NCBI GenBank assembly: GCA_019054805.1
Contig: JAHQIY010000001.1
Coordinates: 6,090,501-6,154,500 of the forward strand
Length of the DNA: 64,000 nt
Direction: 5' to 3'
Source of the DNA: Brachionus manjavacas
Taxonomy: Eukaryota; Rotifera; Eurotatoria; Ploima; Brachionidae
The notes beneath the pieces were generated by a model. That model saw only the letters and a program-made list of their open reading frames with translations. It did not search any database and was not told where the DNA came from. Shown in pieces: positions 22,086 to 34,800 of the stretch. Within the stretch, counting starts at the first letter, position 1, and each line of letters begins with the position of its first letter. The translations under genes were made by a program, and so were the position numbers.

Positions 22086-23397
22086 ATTTAAAAAATGTTT
22101 GCTTAAAACCAGACTGTTTTAAAAAACTTAGCTAATTTTAAACTTTATTCTATCTATTTGAAAATGTAATAACTAAACATAGGCGTTTTTAAGCATTTTA
22201 TTGAGCAATTTAAAGTCGTAAACTAAATTTTTTCTAGAATAGATTTAATTAATGAAGCAAAATATCACGAAATGATAGGGATCAGAATCGAAAATGATAA
22301 AATTCTTTACAAAAGAATATTTAATTCATAAAATTTATTACCTTAAAGAAAAACTTCGAAATGCATATGAAATTTTTTGAAGCAAATATTTAGAAAAGGG
22401 CATGAAGCAAAATAAATTTTTAAGATTGATTACATTTATCTAACAAAAGAGCTCTTTTTCATAAAAAAATCTACATCATTAATAAATTATAAAAAAATTT
22501 TTACAAAAATTTAATTTTGTTTATGGCTATTAGCATGATAAGGAAAATACATCAAATTCAAAATCAAATTTATCAGTTTAATAATAATTTTTAGACGCTA
22601 CAAGTGTATTTTTAGAGTTTAAAAACTAATGAAATCGTTTCTTAGTCAAATTTTACTAGAAAAAGATTAAAATTTTAAATTAGATATTTTTAGAGGATAC
22701 TTCTAAAATACAGGTTTTTTTTTTGGATAAAATCCATACTAGATCCATACTTTTTGACCGAAAAACATTACGGCTAAGTGCCTTCCTATGATTATTTTAT
22801 TCAAAATTTAATAAGCTTTTCAAAATAACTATCAGCTAAGCTCTAGGATTTTTGCTTCGGTCTGCAAAAGTTTTTAAACACCAGCAAACACTGTCTTTCT
22901 TAATCCTAGAATAAATTAAAGAAAAACATGCTTTTAGAAAAATTAAATCTTCATTTCAAGTCTTATAAATTCTGTCTTAAATTTTGATTTTATTTTTAAA
23001 ATTATATCTTATTAATTCCACATCATTAAATGTTTGACCAAAATAATATGGAGCTGGTAACATCAGTTGCTTCTATATCGATTTTCCTGTTGATAAAGAA
23101 ACATGAAGAATAAAAATAAAATTGAGTCATATAATTTTTTCAAAACTATTGGTTTTTTATTAAATAACGCTAAAGTAAGTTTGAGAAAAAAATAAATTCT
23201 ATAATTTTATTATTTTAAGATTAAAACAAATAAAAATTTTCAAAACGTTATAGTTTAGTTTTTAAAGAGCAATAAATCCGCGTGAACTTTTTTTTTTCGC
23301 TTTAATTCTTTCAATTTCAATTTCAAGGTTAATCAACAGGCTTGTGCTTTTATCATAATCGGTTGAAGAAATTTAAAAAAAAATTAAAAATTAAGAT
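22086..23397. other. AT-rich spacer, nothing recognised
   Basis: Between the first duplication unit and the LINE at 23398. Long A/T runs; no frame, RNA gene or terminal repeat detected by eye. Confidence 0.5.
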
Positions 23398-24300
23398 TGT
23401 TATAAGATTATTTTTGAAGCCCTCAGGTCAGTCTTTGCTATGTATTTGAAGAAGTTACAAACTTCTCTCCGTTCCAAAGAGCTGTCATCTCCTACAAAGC
23501 TTTTTAATGCGTCTTTTTCAGAAATAAAGCTTTGATTGACTTCAATTGTTTCGAAGATTCTTAATATTTCCCTTGTGTAGGTATTTCGGATGAGTCTCTG
23601 ATAGAAATCACATTTTAAAGTGATAAGTCGAATAATGGTTGGCTCTAAGTTAAGCGCCAGAAGCAATTCAGTTGTCCTGCATCTTTTTGGTATTCCAAGT
23701 ATGCTTTTAATGACGTTACCCTCTATTCGTTTAATTTTTAGTTTTTCTATTGGACCCAGATTCTGGTTCTCTAGTCCATAAAAAAGATACGTCATAAGTA
23801 CGTCTTATATGATTGCCATTTCATGTTTGAATGTGCAATATCGCTAACAATACCAAGGGCCTTTAATTTGACCAAGGATTCATAAACTGCCTTTTTTCTT
23901 CTATTGATATGTTCTAAATCTTATCATCGTCAGAGAGTGTAACACCTAGATATTTCATGGAGTTTGCTTGTTTAATTGATGTTCGATACAATTGAAGATC
24001 ATCTTGCCAAAGATCACACCGTCTCTCATCAGCATTTCGATAAATTTTTGAATTAAATTAAATACCATGCATGCATAGTCTTCTCAGATTTAAAACTGAT
24101 TTCATTACGAGCTCCAAACCGTTCAACTACGTCTATTTGCTTTTGAAGATCGTTTTTAGAAGTGATAATAAGAATGATGTCATCCGCATTTCCAATCACA
24201 TCAATCTTAGTCGAGCTGTCCAGTTTAAGACTGGATGGGCAGTTCTCAATATCTTTTAGCAAATCGACGATATCGTTCATTTCTGTTTTTGCTTCTTTTT
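23398..24300 (-). pseudogene. LINE reverse transcriptase fragment
   Basis: Minus-strand pieces include VIGNADDIILIITSKNDLQK (the catalytic F/Y-x-D-D box, here N-A-D-D), SMKYLGVTLSDDD, and a long open piece MTYLFYGLENQNLGPIEKLK ... NVIKSILGIPKRCRTTELLL. Frame changes separate them. It matches the plus-strand copy at 10487-11181 (FEGNIVKIL, then NIEPTEHK), so both belong to one LINE family. Not functional. Confidence 0.75.
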
Positions 24301-24304
24301 CTTG

Positions 24305-24640
24305 ATTACCGCGAACAGTTTCATGAATCTAGAATTCACTGACTTGAACCGCTTTTTGAAGCAACACTGATGGACGGAAGTGAATGTTGGGGGATGTGTG
24401 AATTTGGCAGGAAAAGCCTTAACACCTTCCACACTGGAAGCCTGCGGAGGATCCTTGCCTGAAACATACATAATGCTGACCTAAACATTAGAAAAATTCA
24501 GAGCCATTAAGTCAGTTTAAAAATAAAATACTGCGATGATTTGGGCATGGGGAGAAACGAGGGTAAAGGCAAAATATCGACATGAGTGGAAATCAAAAGT
24601 AATGACTCTTTGCTCCACAAGGAATGAATAAGGAAAAAAA
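24305..24640 (+). pseudogene. LINE RT tail, second family
   Basis: The plus strand reads GSECWGMCEFGRKSLNTFHT then GSLRRILA, and after an internal deletion GETRVKAKYRHEWKSKVMTL with CSTRNE and a stop. This is the C-terminal region of an RTE-like LINE and the same family as the minus-strand fragment at 7265-7699. It lies tail-to-tail against the other LINE fragment. Confidence 0.6.
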
Positions 24641-24899
24641 AATGTCTTTTTGATCCTAATGTTAACTACCAAAAAATATACAAATTGTAATTAAATTAAT
24701 TAGCCTTTTTTGTTTAACTTCTAAGGTTATACGTTGGTCCTAAAATTTCATTTTTATTTGGTTCTTTTAGTTTTTCTGGGTAATTTTTTCTCACTCTAGA
24801 ATAAGCCAAAATTTTAACAAAACCACGTTTTTTTTTGGAATAAGTAATGGAGATGTCAACTCCCGAACTGTAAGTTGCTGAAACAATAATTGCTGTCAC

Positions 24900-25480
24900 T
24901 CACTCTACATGTAGGAATTAGTCATATGTTACCCAATTTTTATCGGTAAGAGTACAGTAGCTCCTGGATTTCAGAAATATCGTGAAGTAGGTATGAAGAT
25001 GTTATTGGCGAAGAAAAGAGCCAAGTCATCGATAATTAGTTTACTCGCACAATCCAGAACAAGGATAACAGAGAGTTCTGATATACTTGTTGCAGGTGAG
25101 GCGGTTTTAAGCGCGACAAGGTGATTCTTAAATTTTGAATTTAGAAGAGTTGATCACAGAAGATTTAGATTCGCTTAAAAGAAGTTTCAGGATCAGAACA
25201 TTCAAAAAATGATTCGAGAAGATGAGTCTAGGGACTCAAAATCGCGATCATTATCAGTGTGCGAAGAGCTCATCAAAAATTTACGAAAATCGGATTTAGT
25301 TTTGATCTTGGTCCAGAGCAGACACCTCAAGCCATGCGTTCATTTACAAGATTTTTTTCTGAAAACGACCCGCTGTGCAGTAAAAGAAAGAAGTTGCTAA
25401 TGGAAAACCTATTTCCTAGAATAGGACGTATCCGAAAACCACCAGATAAATGGAAATTTTTTTTTATAATATTGTTTTTG
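24900..25480 (+). other. Broken coding-like region, unidentified
   Basis: The plus strand has several open patches: APGFQKYREVGMKMLLAKKR near 24960-25130, LEELITEDLDSLKRSF near 25140, and RSFTRFFSENDPLCSKRKKL with MENLFPRIGRIRKPPDKW at 25330-25450. Stops and frame shifts divide them. Composition is clearly coding-like, but I do not recognise the protein. Probably a mobile-element ORF. Confidence 0.35.
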
Positions 25481-26454
25481 TTTTAAAATTCCTTCTCATA
25501 CATCGAGAATAAAATGTTAAGTTTTGCCAAATGATCCACTATGCCTTTATGAGTTGCCGGTCAATGAAGCATATCAATTCAATCAATTCTAAACACGAAA
25601 AAAAATATCATTTGATCGAATGGGTTTAAATTCGAGGCTGACTTATTTGGCTTTTTTTAAGTTGCATTTTGGAGAAAATTAAATAGAAATCATTAAAGTG
25701 ATTCGAGAAAATATTTTCAACTTAAAATTAAATTCCTGTACAAAATCAATTTTGTCTAGAAAATCTAATATTCACAAATTAATTTTGATTTTCTTAATTA
25801 CTTAAAATAAATTTTTTGAGTCAAATTGTCTCCTTTGGAAAACCCAATCAGTATAAAAAAATTTTCTAGAAAAAGTTAAAAAAATCAAATCTTGTTTAAA
25901 AATTTGTTTTACACACAATGGGGATTAAAGATTTAAAAACTGAAACAGTATTGCATAAAATTTTTTGGAAAAGATTTTTTACTAATGATAATTTTAAATT
26001 TTTTTTTTAAAATAAAGAATAAAGTGAGATGAGATCCAAATTCTTATTATTTTGATTTAACTAAAAGCGAAGTAGCAAGTATTTATTCTGAATTAAAAAA
26101 AATATAAATTTGTTTAGTAAGGTTTTAATTGAAGAATTTTATTTGTTAAAATAACTTTGATCTCCCAGAATGCTAACTTCAGGTTGCAGCTGACACAAGA
26201 GTATTTATTTCTCTTAAAATTGTTCCAGTTTTTTTTTGCGATCCTCACTAAAAATTAGCCTACTAAAGAAAAGCCCACGCTTCTTCTTTAAAAATTTTCA
26301 GATTCTCTAAACACCATATTGAATATCCTAGACAAGTTAAATATCTGATTTAGTAATATTCCATCTTAAGTTATTAATTCACAGCAACGAGATTAGTTAC
26401 TGAAAGAAAGTCTCCTAAGGTATGAATAATCAGCAATTTTGATCACCCGCTAAA
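25481..26454. other. AT-rich spacer before START copy 2
   Basis: No gene or RNA gene seen. The short GC-richer stretch near 26160-26420 contains no open frame of note. Confidence 0.45.
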
Positions 26455-27990
26455 GCCTTGTTAAAAATCGTTTGCCATTAAGAAATTGTATCATTTAAAA
26501 ATTAATGATAAAGCAATTTATCAAGGATTTTTTTAAATCTTTATTTTTATTTAAAAAATTTAAACTTCTACTTGGTTCTCTTCTACTTTGCTTTCGTCAC
26601 CCAAATTATTTTTCAACTCATCTGTATCAAATTGTTTAATGTCATTCCAATCTAAAAAAGGTGATTTATTTTGTTCAGGATGCACCCAAGGCATGTAATC
26701 AGAATTGTGTTTTTTTTTCCATTTATCATATTTTAAACAAGCCTGGTGCATTTTGTCAACAAATTTAGGACCGTAGAGTTTAGTTGTTAGATTGACGATC
26801 CAGGCGGGCAGACCTCCTGGGTCTGACTGGGAAATAAAGTAGAAAGTGCACGTTCTAGGCGATGTGGGCCTAATTAAAGTCGCTGTAATATATGAAATTC
26901 CTCGAACTCGGTCAGATTTAGCAGGATATTTGACATGATTTACAGAATGATTGAAAATAACTTTGTCTTTATTCTCCCCATAGTCTTTCCAGCATCGCTG
27001 TATGACGAAATCTCGATTCCTGAACGGCTTGGGAAATTTGATTGAGTAGTAAATGATGTCACTGTTGAAACTGATTTGACAGATGTCGGCGCTTTTTTCT
27101 TTCCGCTCATCCCAGTAGTTACAATATTCCTGATCTTGAACCACATCGTATAAACACTGCGCCGGACACTTGTAATCAGCTATGGCTTTCAACATTTTAA
27201 ATGGACACTTATCGTTTGATTTTGTGTAAATTTTTACATCTTTTTTTGAGTTTTCCAAGATCCAACCTTCATCCTGGAGACAAAATTGACGCATAAATTC
27301 AAAATCCTCTTCGGATGGTATTTTAACTTCACCAAGTTTGTACATTTTATGTTTTTGCGCATCGAAGAAAATGGCAAACAATTTTTTTATGCTAACAAAG
27401 AGTATTTTTTTTTTAATTTAATAAATTCATTTTCTTCATAATTAACAACAAAAATGATAGGTATTTTAAATTTTTTTATTGAAAAATAAAGAAATAATTT
27501 TTTCTTTTGTGAATGAGTTCTGTGAAACGGATATTTAACTTTGTTATTTTTTCCGCAGTTTTTTAGAATGGAATCCGCAGGTCGAATCTTGAAATTTTAC
27601 AAATCAAAAAAATCTCCTAAAATGATCAGCCTTGCTAAAAATTTAATTTTTAATTTGCAACCGTCACGAAAGGAAATTATTCTCGGACCTATTTTTATGT
27701 AAATTAAAGTATTTTTTTTTTCGAAGGCAATTAATAATTCCATGCTATAATAGAGATTAAGATATATTTTATTCAAAAATTGTAAATCTGTTAAAAACAC
27801 AATACTTAAATTTTATAACTATTAAAAAATGCCAAAAATTTTGAATTTTTTTCATTTCATTTAATTAAGCAATTTCAAATAAGATAAAATATCAACATAA
27901 AATAATGCCATTTTGTTCATAATAAAATTAATGTTAAACAAATTTTAGCTAAAAAATTAATTATTTTTCTTTTTAAACAATCATAAAGAT
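26455..27990. repeat. Segmental duplication unit 2 (START gene copy)
   Basis: Direct-orientation counterpart of 20470-22085, alignable through the gene and about 600 bp of upstream non-coding sequence with small indels. Unit 2 lacks some upstream segments present in unit 1. Confidence 0.8.
26560..27345 (-). CDS. START-domain lipid-transfer protein, copy 2
   Basis: A 261 aa START-domain paralog of the gene at 20597-21382. An in-frame ATG 12 codons upstream (27381) would add MFAIFFDAQKHK, but homology with copy 1 supports starting at MYKLGEVKIPSEEDFE. The same domain blocks are present (YCNYWDERKEKSADI, NRDFVIQ, LPAWIVNLTTKLYGPKFVDK). Amino-acid changes are concentrated in the first third (VVQDQEYCNYW versus VLLDQEYSDYW) and near the C-terminus, while the centre and tail are nearly identical. 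The frame is intact, so the copy is likely functional. Ligand unknown; PCTP/STARD10-like by pattern. Confidence 0.85.
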   Translation of the reverse strand: MYKLGEVKIPSEEDFEFMRQFCLQDEGWILENSKKDVKIYTKSNDKCPFKMLKAIADYKCPAQCLYDVVQDQEYCNYWDERKEKSADICQISFNSDIIYYSIKFPKPFRNRDFVIQRCWKDYGENKDKVIFNHSVNHVKYPAKSDRVRGISYITATLIRPTSPRTCTFYFISQSDPGGLPAWIVNLTTKLYGPKFVDKMHQACLKYDKWKKKHNSDYMPWVHPEQNKSPFLDWNDIKQFDTDELKNNLGDESKVEENQVEV

Positions 27991-28444
27991 TTTATTCGAA
28001 AAGAATCAAAATATTTATTCTTTATTTTCAATTCTAATGTTAGATTAAGGCCACTAGAGAGGCCACAAATTTAGTAAATCATCAATTTAGTTAAAAGATA
28101 TTTGTACAGAAATTTGAAAAAAAATTTAAAATTTATCTTTAGCTATGTTTATAAACATAATTCATTGAATTTATATTTATAAAAAGCATTTATCAATAGT
28201 AACAAATGTATTCCAAGTTTTTCAGTTTTTATTTTTACTCTCCAGCATATTTTAAAAACTTTTGTACTTAATTCTGAGCCATTTTTTTTTTTAAATGATA
28301 AAAAATCATTACATTCAATTCTCGTTAAACCGCAACGATTTTGACCAGAAGAGATCGGCACTTTGAAGTTTATGATCAATATTTGATGCTCAACTCAGAG
28401 CTGGAGAGGAACTTCCTATAAAAATTAGAAATTATTCTCAGATT
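27991..28444. other. AT-rich spacer
   Basis: From the duplication end to the transposase relic. The last 130 bases may be part of the Tc1-like element, but I could not place them in a frame. Confidence 0.4.
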
Positions 28445-28800
28445 GCCGGTATCTGGGGATGCATTTCCTACTAAGGCACTGGTATATGCAACATTTATTC
28501 AGGACGATTTAATGAGTTTATCAACATCAACACCTTGGAAAACAATATTTTACATCTGTTGAAATCCTATTTGAGCCAGACGACCCTTTGATTGTTGAGC
28601 AAGATGGTACATACGGCACATACTGGTAACTCAGTAAGCGACTGGTTCAAAGAATAGAACATTGAGGTTTAGATGCGATGGCGAGCCCGTTCACCAGATC
28701 TCAATCCAATAGAGTACTCATGATCATACATGGATGCCAAATTGGTAGACACTAAAGATACCTCTATTGAGCATTTAAAAGAGTTCTTTCACAAAGGTCA
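28445..28800 (+). pseudogene. Tc1/mariner transposase remnant
   Basis: Plus-strand frame with stops: IWGCISY, GRFNEFININTLENNILHLL, then KMVHTAHTGNSVSDWFKE and RARSPDLNPIEYS. The W-x-A/R-x-SPDLNPIE motif, which includes the third catalytic acidic position region, is diagnostic for Tc1/mariner. The H-T-A-x2-V-x2-W-F segment sits at the usual place before it. Several in-frame stops make it inactive. Terminal repeats were not found. Confidence 0.8.
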
Positions 28801-29599
28801 TTTTTTCTAGAAAAAAATGAAGTTAATTTAAGAGTTGTTCAAGTTGTTCGGATAAAGTCTCAACAGGACTATTAGCTGGGAGATTTTCCATTTTTTGAAA
28901 ATATTTATTTTTTTTGAAAAAAAATTTTAAAATTATTAGTCAATTCATAGATTGTATAATGCAAACTGATTATTTAAAAAAAATAATTTACAAAAAAATT
29001 CTAACTTTGCATATACATTTTATTAATTTATATATTTCATTATGAATTCCATAGATTTCATAAATTTATACTTAGCATAGAACAAGTTCATCGGCTAACA
29101 AGAACAATAGGGAACTAGTTGAGTTACGATTATTAATTAAAAAATTGTGTTCCAGTATCAAAGAAAAAGAAACCCAATATAATCCTAGATGGTTCAAGGA
29201 ATTGGGTTTCGCACCACTAAAAAAGACCGGCTCGATTAATTTCTTTCATTAAATTAAATATTTTGTTATGAAAAAATATGATCCAAAGACGAATAACGGG
29301 GAGGTGCTCATCTCCTTTTCTAGAACCTTTTTGAAGAACGGCTCCGATCTGACATAGAGGTTACTGCACCGAGTTTAACACCTACACCGCATTTATTACT
29401 AAGTCGAAACAGGTCCTGCTATTTTTATGATGCAAGGGGTCCTGACTTTCGCCCTGCAGAGATAATTTTAAGATTATTTTGAAAGCTGATACAGAAAAAA
29501 TATATTTTAAACAAAATATTTTGAAATTTGAATAAATGCTTTCTTATCTGTTTAAATTAAATACCTATTCTAGAATATGATTAAAAAGTAGTTAAAAAT
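28801..29599. other. Unassigned spacer with a GC-richer patch
   Basis: 29150-29470 is less AT-rich than its surroundings and has short open patches on both strands, but no family is recognisable. Possibly more transposon debris. Confidence 0.35.
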
Positions 29600-31133
29600 T
29601 AAAGTAGTAGTAGTAGTAGTAGTTCTTGCTGCGAAATCCTAACAAGTAGGAAATCTGAGCTCATCACCACTTAAAGGTGTATGAAGCTTTAGCAGCCAAT
29701 TCTGTTAAACCTATCTAATGCTATTTTGAAGCCACTAACTGTCTTAGCTTTAACCACCTCCTCAGGAAGTCTTTTCCAGTGCGGAGCTACTCTGTTCGAG
29801 AAAAAAACGTGTCTAGCACTCACTGCGGCAGAAAAATCATTTCTTTTTCGTGCTGGAAAACTATCTCTTTGAACTTTTGCGCTGCTTCCTCTTAACCTCG
29901 GTATCGTTCCATTCCTGCCAACAGGATCCAGAAGTTCTCTGGTAAACGATATTTTTCATGACCATTAATCACTTTAAAAACCTCAATCAAATCACCTCTC
30001 ACCCTTCTCTCACTAAGTTTTGTTAAACCAAATCTGGCAAGCCTTTCCTCGTATGAAATTTCTCTTAGTGACCAAGGAATTTTCGTTGCACGCTTTTGTA
30101 CTTTTTCTAACGCTTTTACGTCACCTTTTGTGCTCGAATTCCTTGAACTTGAACTGCATAGTCGAGGTGAGGTCTAACCAAAGACATATAAAGTTTCAAC
30201 CAAAGAGTTTCTTCTCTACTTAAAAATGTTCTTTTAGGAATTCCGAGTGCTTTATTTGCTTTCGCGCACGCGTTCTTTACTTGGCATGTCCATTTCAGGT
30301 CTGAAGACACCATAACGCCTAGATCCTTTTCACACTCAGTGGTACACAGTTGATTTTTATCCAATCCCTTTTTTCCCGATGTTTCATTCGAAAATCTACC
30401 ATTTAGCCTTCCAAAATGCATAATCTTACATTTTTGAGCACAGAGACTCATTCTCCATGCATCAATCCATTCACACAGAGCATCTAGGTCTTTCTGCATA
30501 TTTGCCCTATCACACAAGTTGTTAACTACTCAAAGAATCTTCGAGTCATCGGCATAAATTTCTATTTTATTTGAACTGCTGTCAGGTAGGTCGTTTATAT
30601 ATATAACAAAAAGCAAAGGGCGAAGCACAGACCCTTGAGGTACGCCACTCAGTACTTTGACCAATCCGAAACTGCATCTCCAAGCACAACGCGCTGAACC
30701 CTTCCGCTTAAAAAGTCTTTAAGCCATTCGATCAATTGTATACATAGTCCGTAACTGCTCAATTTTTGTAGGAGGCGTTTATGCGGAACTGTATCAAACG
30801 CTTTCGAAAGATCGAGGTAAATTTCGTCAACGCTATTTCCCTTAGCTAACTCACTCATCATTTCAAAAGTCTTCAAGAGATTAGAGACGTATCTTTTTTT
30901 GGGAACAAAGCCATGTTGACTTCCGGATATTAGATTATTCTCTATTAAATAAGACATAAGCCGATCTCTTATAATACCTTCAAGTACTTTACAAGCCACT
31001 GATGTCAGAGAGACCGGTCGATAGTTTTCTGGTTCAAGTATACTCCCTTTTTTGTGGATCGGAGAAACATTTGCTATTTTCCATTGTTCAGGAATTTTGA
31101 TAGAAATTCTTACTTCTTGGCAAAGCCTTTAAA
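29600..31133 (-). pseudogene. CR1-like LINE, 5'-truncated, nearly complete RT
   Basis: The minus strand runs FPEQWKIANVSPIHKKGS, ENYRPVSLTSVACKVLEGII, IYLDLSKAFDTVPHKRLL, then SGVPQGSV and IEIYADDSKIL (catalytic YADD), then KDLGVMVSSDLKW and LYMSLVRPHLDYAVQV. The C-terminal part runs down to about 29650. A one-base shift near 30655, a stop after the YADD block (about 30529) and stops in the tail inactivate it. The 3' end is a microsatellite of seven AGT units (29603-29623; ACT on the element strand), the usual tail style of CR1/L2-like LINEs. It is the best-preserved LINE in the window. Confidence 0.85.
29603..29623. repeat. (AGT)7 microsatellite at LINE 3' end
   Basis: Seven AGT units on the plus strand, lying at the 3' terminus of the minus-strand CR1-like LINE and probably its tail repeat. 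Confidence 0.8.
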
Positions 31134-31559
31134 CGTCACGCCGTGTAACACACAACAAATCATATATAATTCTTTATTTTGTTATGCAGCACATTTTTTG
31201 TATTCCTTCTATATCAGTTGCTGCGGAACAGTTTTTTTCAAATACTGGTAATACTCTTTGGACGCAACAAATTATAGTTACAGTGTATTATACTCAACTT
31301 TTTTCAAATATTTTCTAAACAATTTTTATTCGATTCGTCTAATTATTTTTAAATTAATTCAGTTTCTAAAATTTTAATATGAAAATGATTTTATGACTTT
31401 TTTAACTTGATTTTAGTATTTGGATCTGCTATTTATTCAAACTTTTGAATCAAATGAAAAATTTATTTGTTTTCATAAATTAAATTTTTTTTTGTTTGAA
31501 TTTTATATTTAAATAACATTTTCTAAAATTTGGATGAAATTTAAACAAATTTTGAAATA
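31134..31559. other. AT-rich spacer
   Basis: No gene or repeat family recognised between the truncated 5' end of the CR1-like LINE and the next RT fragment. Confidence 0.45.
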
Positions 31560-31804
31560 TCGTCAATTCAAATTACATCATTAAAGCCAATATAAGAGCC
31601 AAGGTATTTGAAGTCTTGAACTTTGTTCAGCTCTTTTATTCTTAGTGTAAATTTGATATCTGAATGTTTGTTACATACCATGTATTCGATCTTCTGTTCT
31701 TGGGCGATAAGTCCAACTTTCAAGTGACAAGCTTGGTGAAAAGTCTTAAGCTGTTTTTGAGATCTCAATATCTCATTCTTCAAGATTGTGATATCATTCG
31801 CCAA
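31560..31804 (-). pseudogene. LINE reverse transcriptase fragment
   Basis: Minus-strand frame ANDITILKNEILRSQKQLKT ... KVGLIAQEQKIEYMVC ... LNKVQDFKYLGSYI. This is the RT palm region: the catalytic A-D-D has become A-N-D, followed by the Lys-x-Glu-Tyr and F-K-Y-L-G-S blocks. The mutated catalytic residue and the missing flanks mark it as dead. Confidence 0.75.
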
Positions 31805-34800
31805 GTCTTGATCATAGATTTCAAGAAGAAACCAAGCAACTAAGCAATTTTGACTAAATTTTGTTAATTTTGATCATTACTTTTTTGAGTCAAAAAAATA
31901 TATCTAAGAACCAAATTTCAATAATTTTTCTCTACTTTGAAAAAAAATTTCCACCTACTTAATTCCCTCTAAAAATTTATATTTTTGATATGTTTAGCCT
32001 AATAAAAATTTGTTCATCTTAAAATTTAAGCCGTATAACTAAATTATCCTCTTCACATGTTATTTCAGATTTAAGCATTTTTAAACCACTCTTTTCAACT
32101 TATCAAAACATTTAAAGCGTTTTAAATTAAATTTTTTCAATTTTAATTTAAAAGATTTTCAGTTTTTAAATGAACACTGAAACATGGACCCGGATTAATT
32201 TGAATTTTAATATGAAAACACAGCTAATTTATTTAAAATTGAAAATAAATAAACTTAATTTAAACATATCTTTGAATAATATACGGAAAGTTGCCAAGAA
32301 ATGTATGATAAATAAAATAAATTTGTGATCCGCTTTTTTTCACTTTATTTGTTTTTATTATTCTCTACTTTTTATTTTGTATTTATATCAAAATAATTCA
32401 CCCTCTCACTCTCATGAGGGTACCTCAATTATTATCTGGGGTTTGCTCCAGATAATAATAAATCACCAATTAAAAAAAATAAAGGAAAAATTTATTTTAA
32501 ATAATTTTGAGATTAAAATATTTTTTCCTATTTTCATTAAGATCTATGAAATGCATTTTCAGTTAAAACAGCTTAACTTTAATTTTAGCCATTTTGCGGA
32601 GCAAATCTGTGTATTTTGTCTTTCACTCATTGTCAAATTTTCATTTCTTAGTTTTTCAAAAACCTTGTCTTTTTGCTCAAAATTTTTTCAAAATTTCTTT
32701 TAGAATTTCTCTTTAAAATGCAAATTCGTTTTTCATTAAATGTCAGATCTTGTGAAGGTAATAAGGTAATAGGTAATAGGTTTATTAAAAAGTATCGCAC
32801 ACATTAGACTATGTTTCCAGAATAGTCAAATTATTTGAATTTTCTTTTCAGAGAATTATAAAATTTTTTAAATTTTGAAACCTTTTAAAGCTCTAATTTT
32901 TAATTGATTTTAATAACTAATTTTTCACATATTTATTTGATTAATTTTAGCTTGAAATTTTGAAAACTAAATATCACTCAATATCATGTTATTCCAAATA
33001 GAAATTGTTTTTTTTTAGGTCCTAAAAGTCAAATTAAGAAAACAATTTAAAATTATTTATAGCTTTTACCGAGTTTTACTCTTTTACCCATAGAATTAAA
33101 TAAATGTATAATCTCAATTGAATCGAGACTTTCGAGTCTCAATTTAATTTGTGAGCAATTAATTTTTTAAATTCAAGTTTTTAATTATAAAAAAAGGTAA
33201 AAATAAAATGCTTTGAAACTAGATTTTTGGCATCTGGTTCGATTTTTTTAGATAACGAAAATTTGAAAAATGTTGAGAACATTTAGCTGCTACAAATAGC
33301 TAGTTTAATTATAATAAAAAGTTACATAATTCAAAATTGTCAAGCAAAAACTAAAAAACTAAAATTAGATTTAAATTATTTTAATTAAATTCATGGTCGG
33401 ATTTAAGATAATTAAGATGCTGAAAATATTCAAAGTATGCTTTGGAGGAAAATTTGCGGAATTAATCAAATCAAAGCCTAGAGTCTAATTGTATCAATTA
33501 CGAAATTAAGAATTGAGCTTTTCGAGTAGCGTGTTTGACTTATATGATATAATAAGACACCTTGCATTGATTGTTTATCTAAGAAACTCTTTCATATTGT
33601 TTATCGAATTTATCAAATTTTGTTCATCACTCCCATCAATGCTTTCAATTTGGCTTCCAATTTTTTCATGCAAATCAAGTCAGAGCTATAAAATTTAAAT
33701 ATTTTTGCTGAAAATGGATGCATGCCACATAAATGGTGTATTATTCAAGATATTTTAGAAATTATGCCACAACATCAGAACAGCATTCTATAAATAGGAT
33801 ATGAACGCATTTATCATTATTAATTATAATTTGATAAGATTCATTTGAAAAATCAAAAACTTCTAGGAAGCCAAAACTGAATAATTATTTTACAATTGCC
33901 TTTAAAATGACATTTTTCATTTGTTAAACCTTTAGCAGTTGCATTAGAGCCCCAAAAAATTATTTTATCTTCGAATATCTTGGCAAAATTGTTGCATTTT
34001 TTCTACATTCAATTTTAATCATGATTAATTTAAATGTTGATAGGAAAATGAAAGTTAATTAATATGGAGATTTTGTGATTTACGTGTGTTTAATGGGAGA
34101 TAAGAAAAATTAAAGTCAGTGAATTTAATATGATTGAAATTTTTTTATCAAACTTTGCTTATTTCGTATTTTTGCTAAGTGGATTTTGGCTCCAGTTATC
34201 TGTTAAATCACCTTTAATTGCTGCACTTGTCAGTTAACTTAAGTAATTTAAAGAGCACGCTTCCAAACCACATCTTTTCTTCTAAAATATTCTAAATATG
34301 TTCTAAAAATTTGCAAAGGCGTTTCGATTTCAGAGTAAGTTTAGGAAAAAATAATTATTCGTAGCTCTATCTTTTAAGTTCTTGAAAACAAACGAAGCAG
34401 AAAAAAATAAATGCATTAATTTTTTTACCGTGATAAAGATTTCGAAAGATTTAGAAATTATTAATTAATATAAAAGAATAAAGGAATCAAAAAGAATGGA
34501 AAGTGAATGCAAAAATTAAATCTTTTAAAATTTTTTTCCAATAATTTTAATGAAATAAAATGATCTTTATTTGAAAAAAATAAAAATATGTTGTTTTTTT
34601 GGTCAAATATGTGATGACTGAGTTTTTTTTCTATAAACAATTAAAATAATAAAATTTTTTTGTAATTTTGAGCGATTGATATTTTAATTGTTTATCAAAA
34701 ATAGAGTTAAGGAGTCACCCAGGCAAGTTTGACTAGAACTTGGTCCTTTCTTTCAGCCACATGTAATTAATTTTTTAGTTTTCCTTTTTTTAAGTTACTT

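Noticed and set aside
24277-24471. 64-codon minus-strand frame
   Set aside because: It is the reverse of a plus-strand LINE RT tail recognisable by its conserved blocks.
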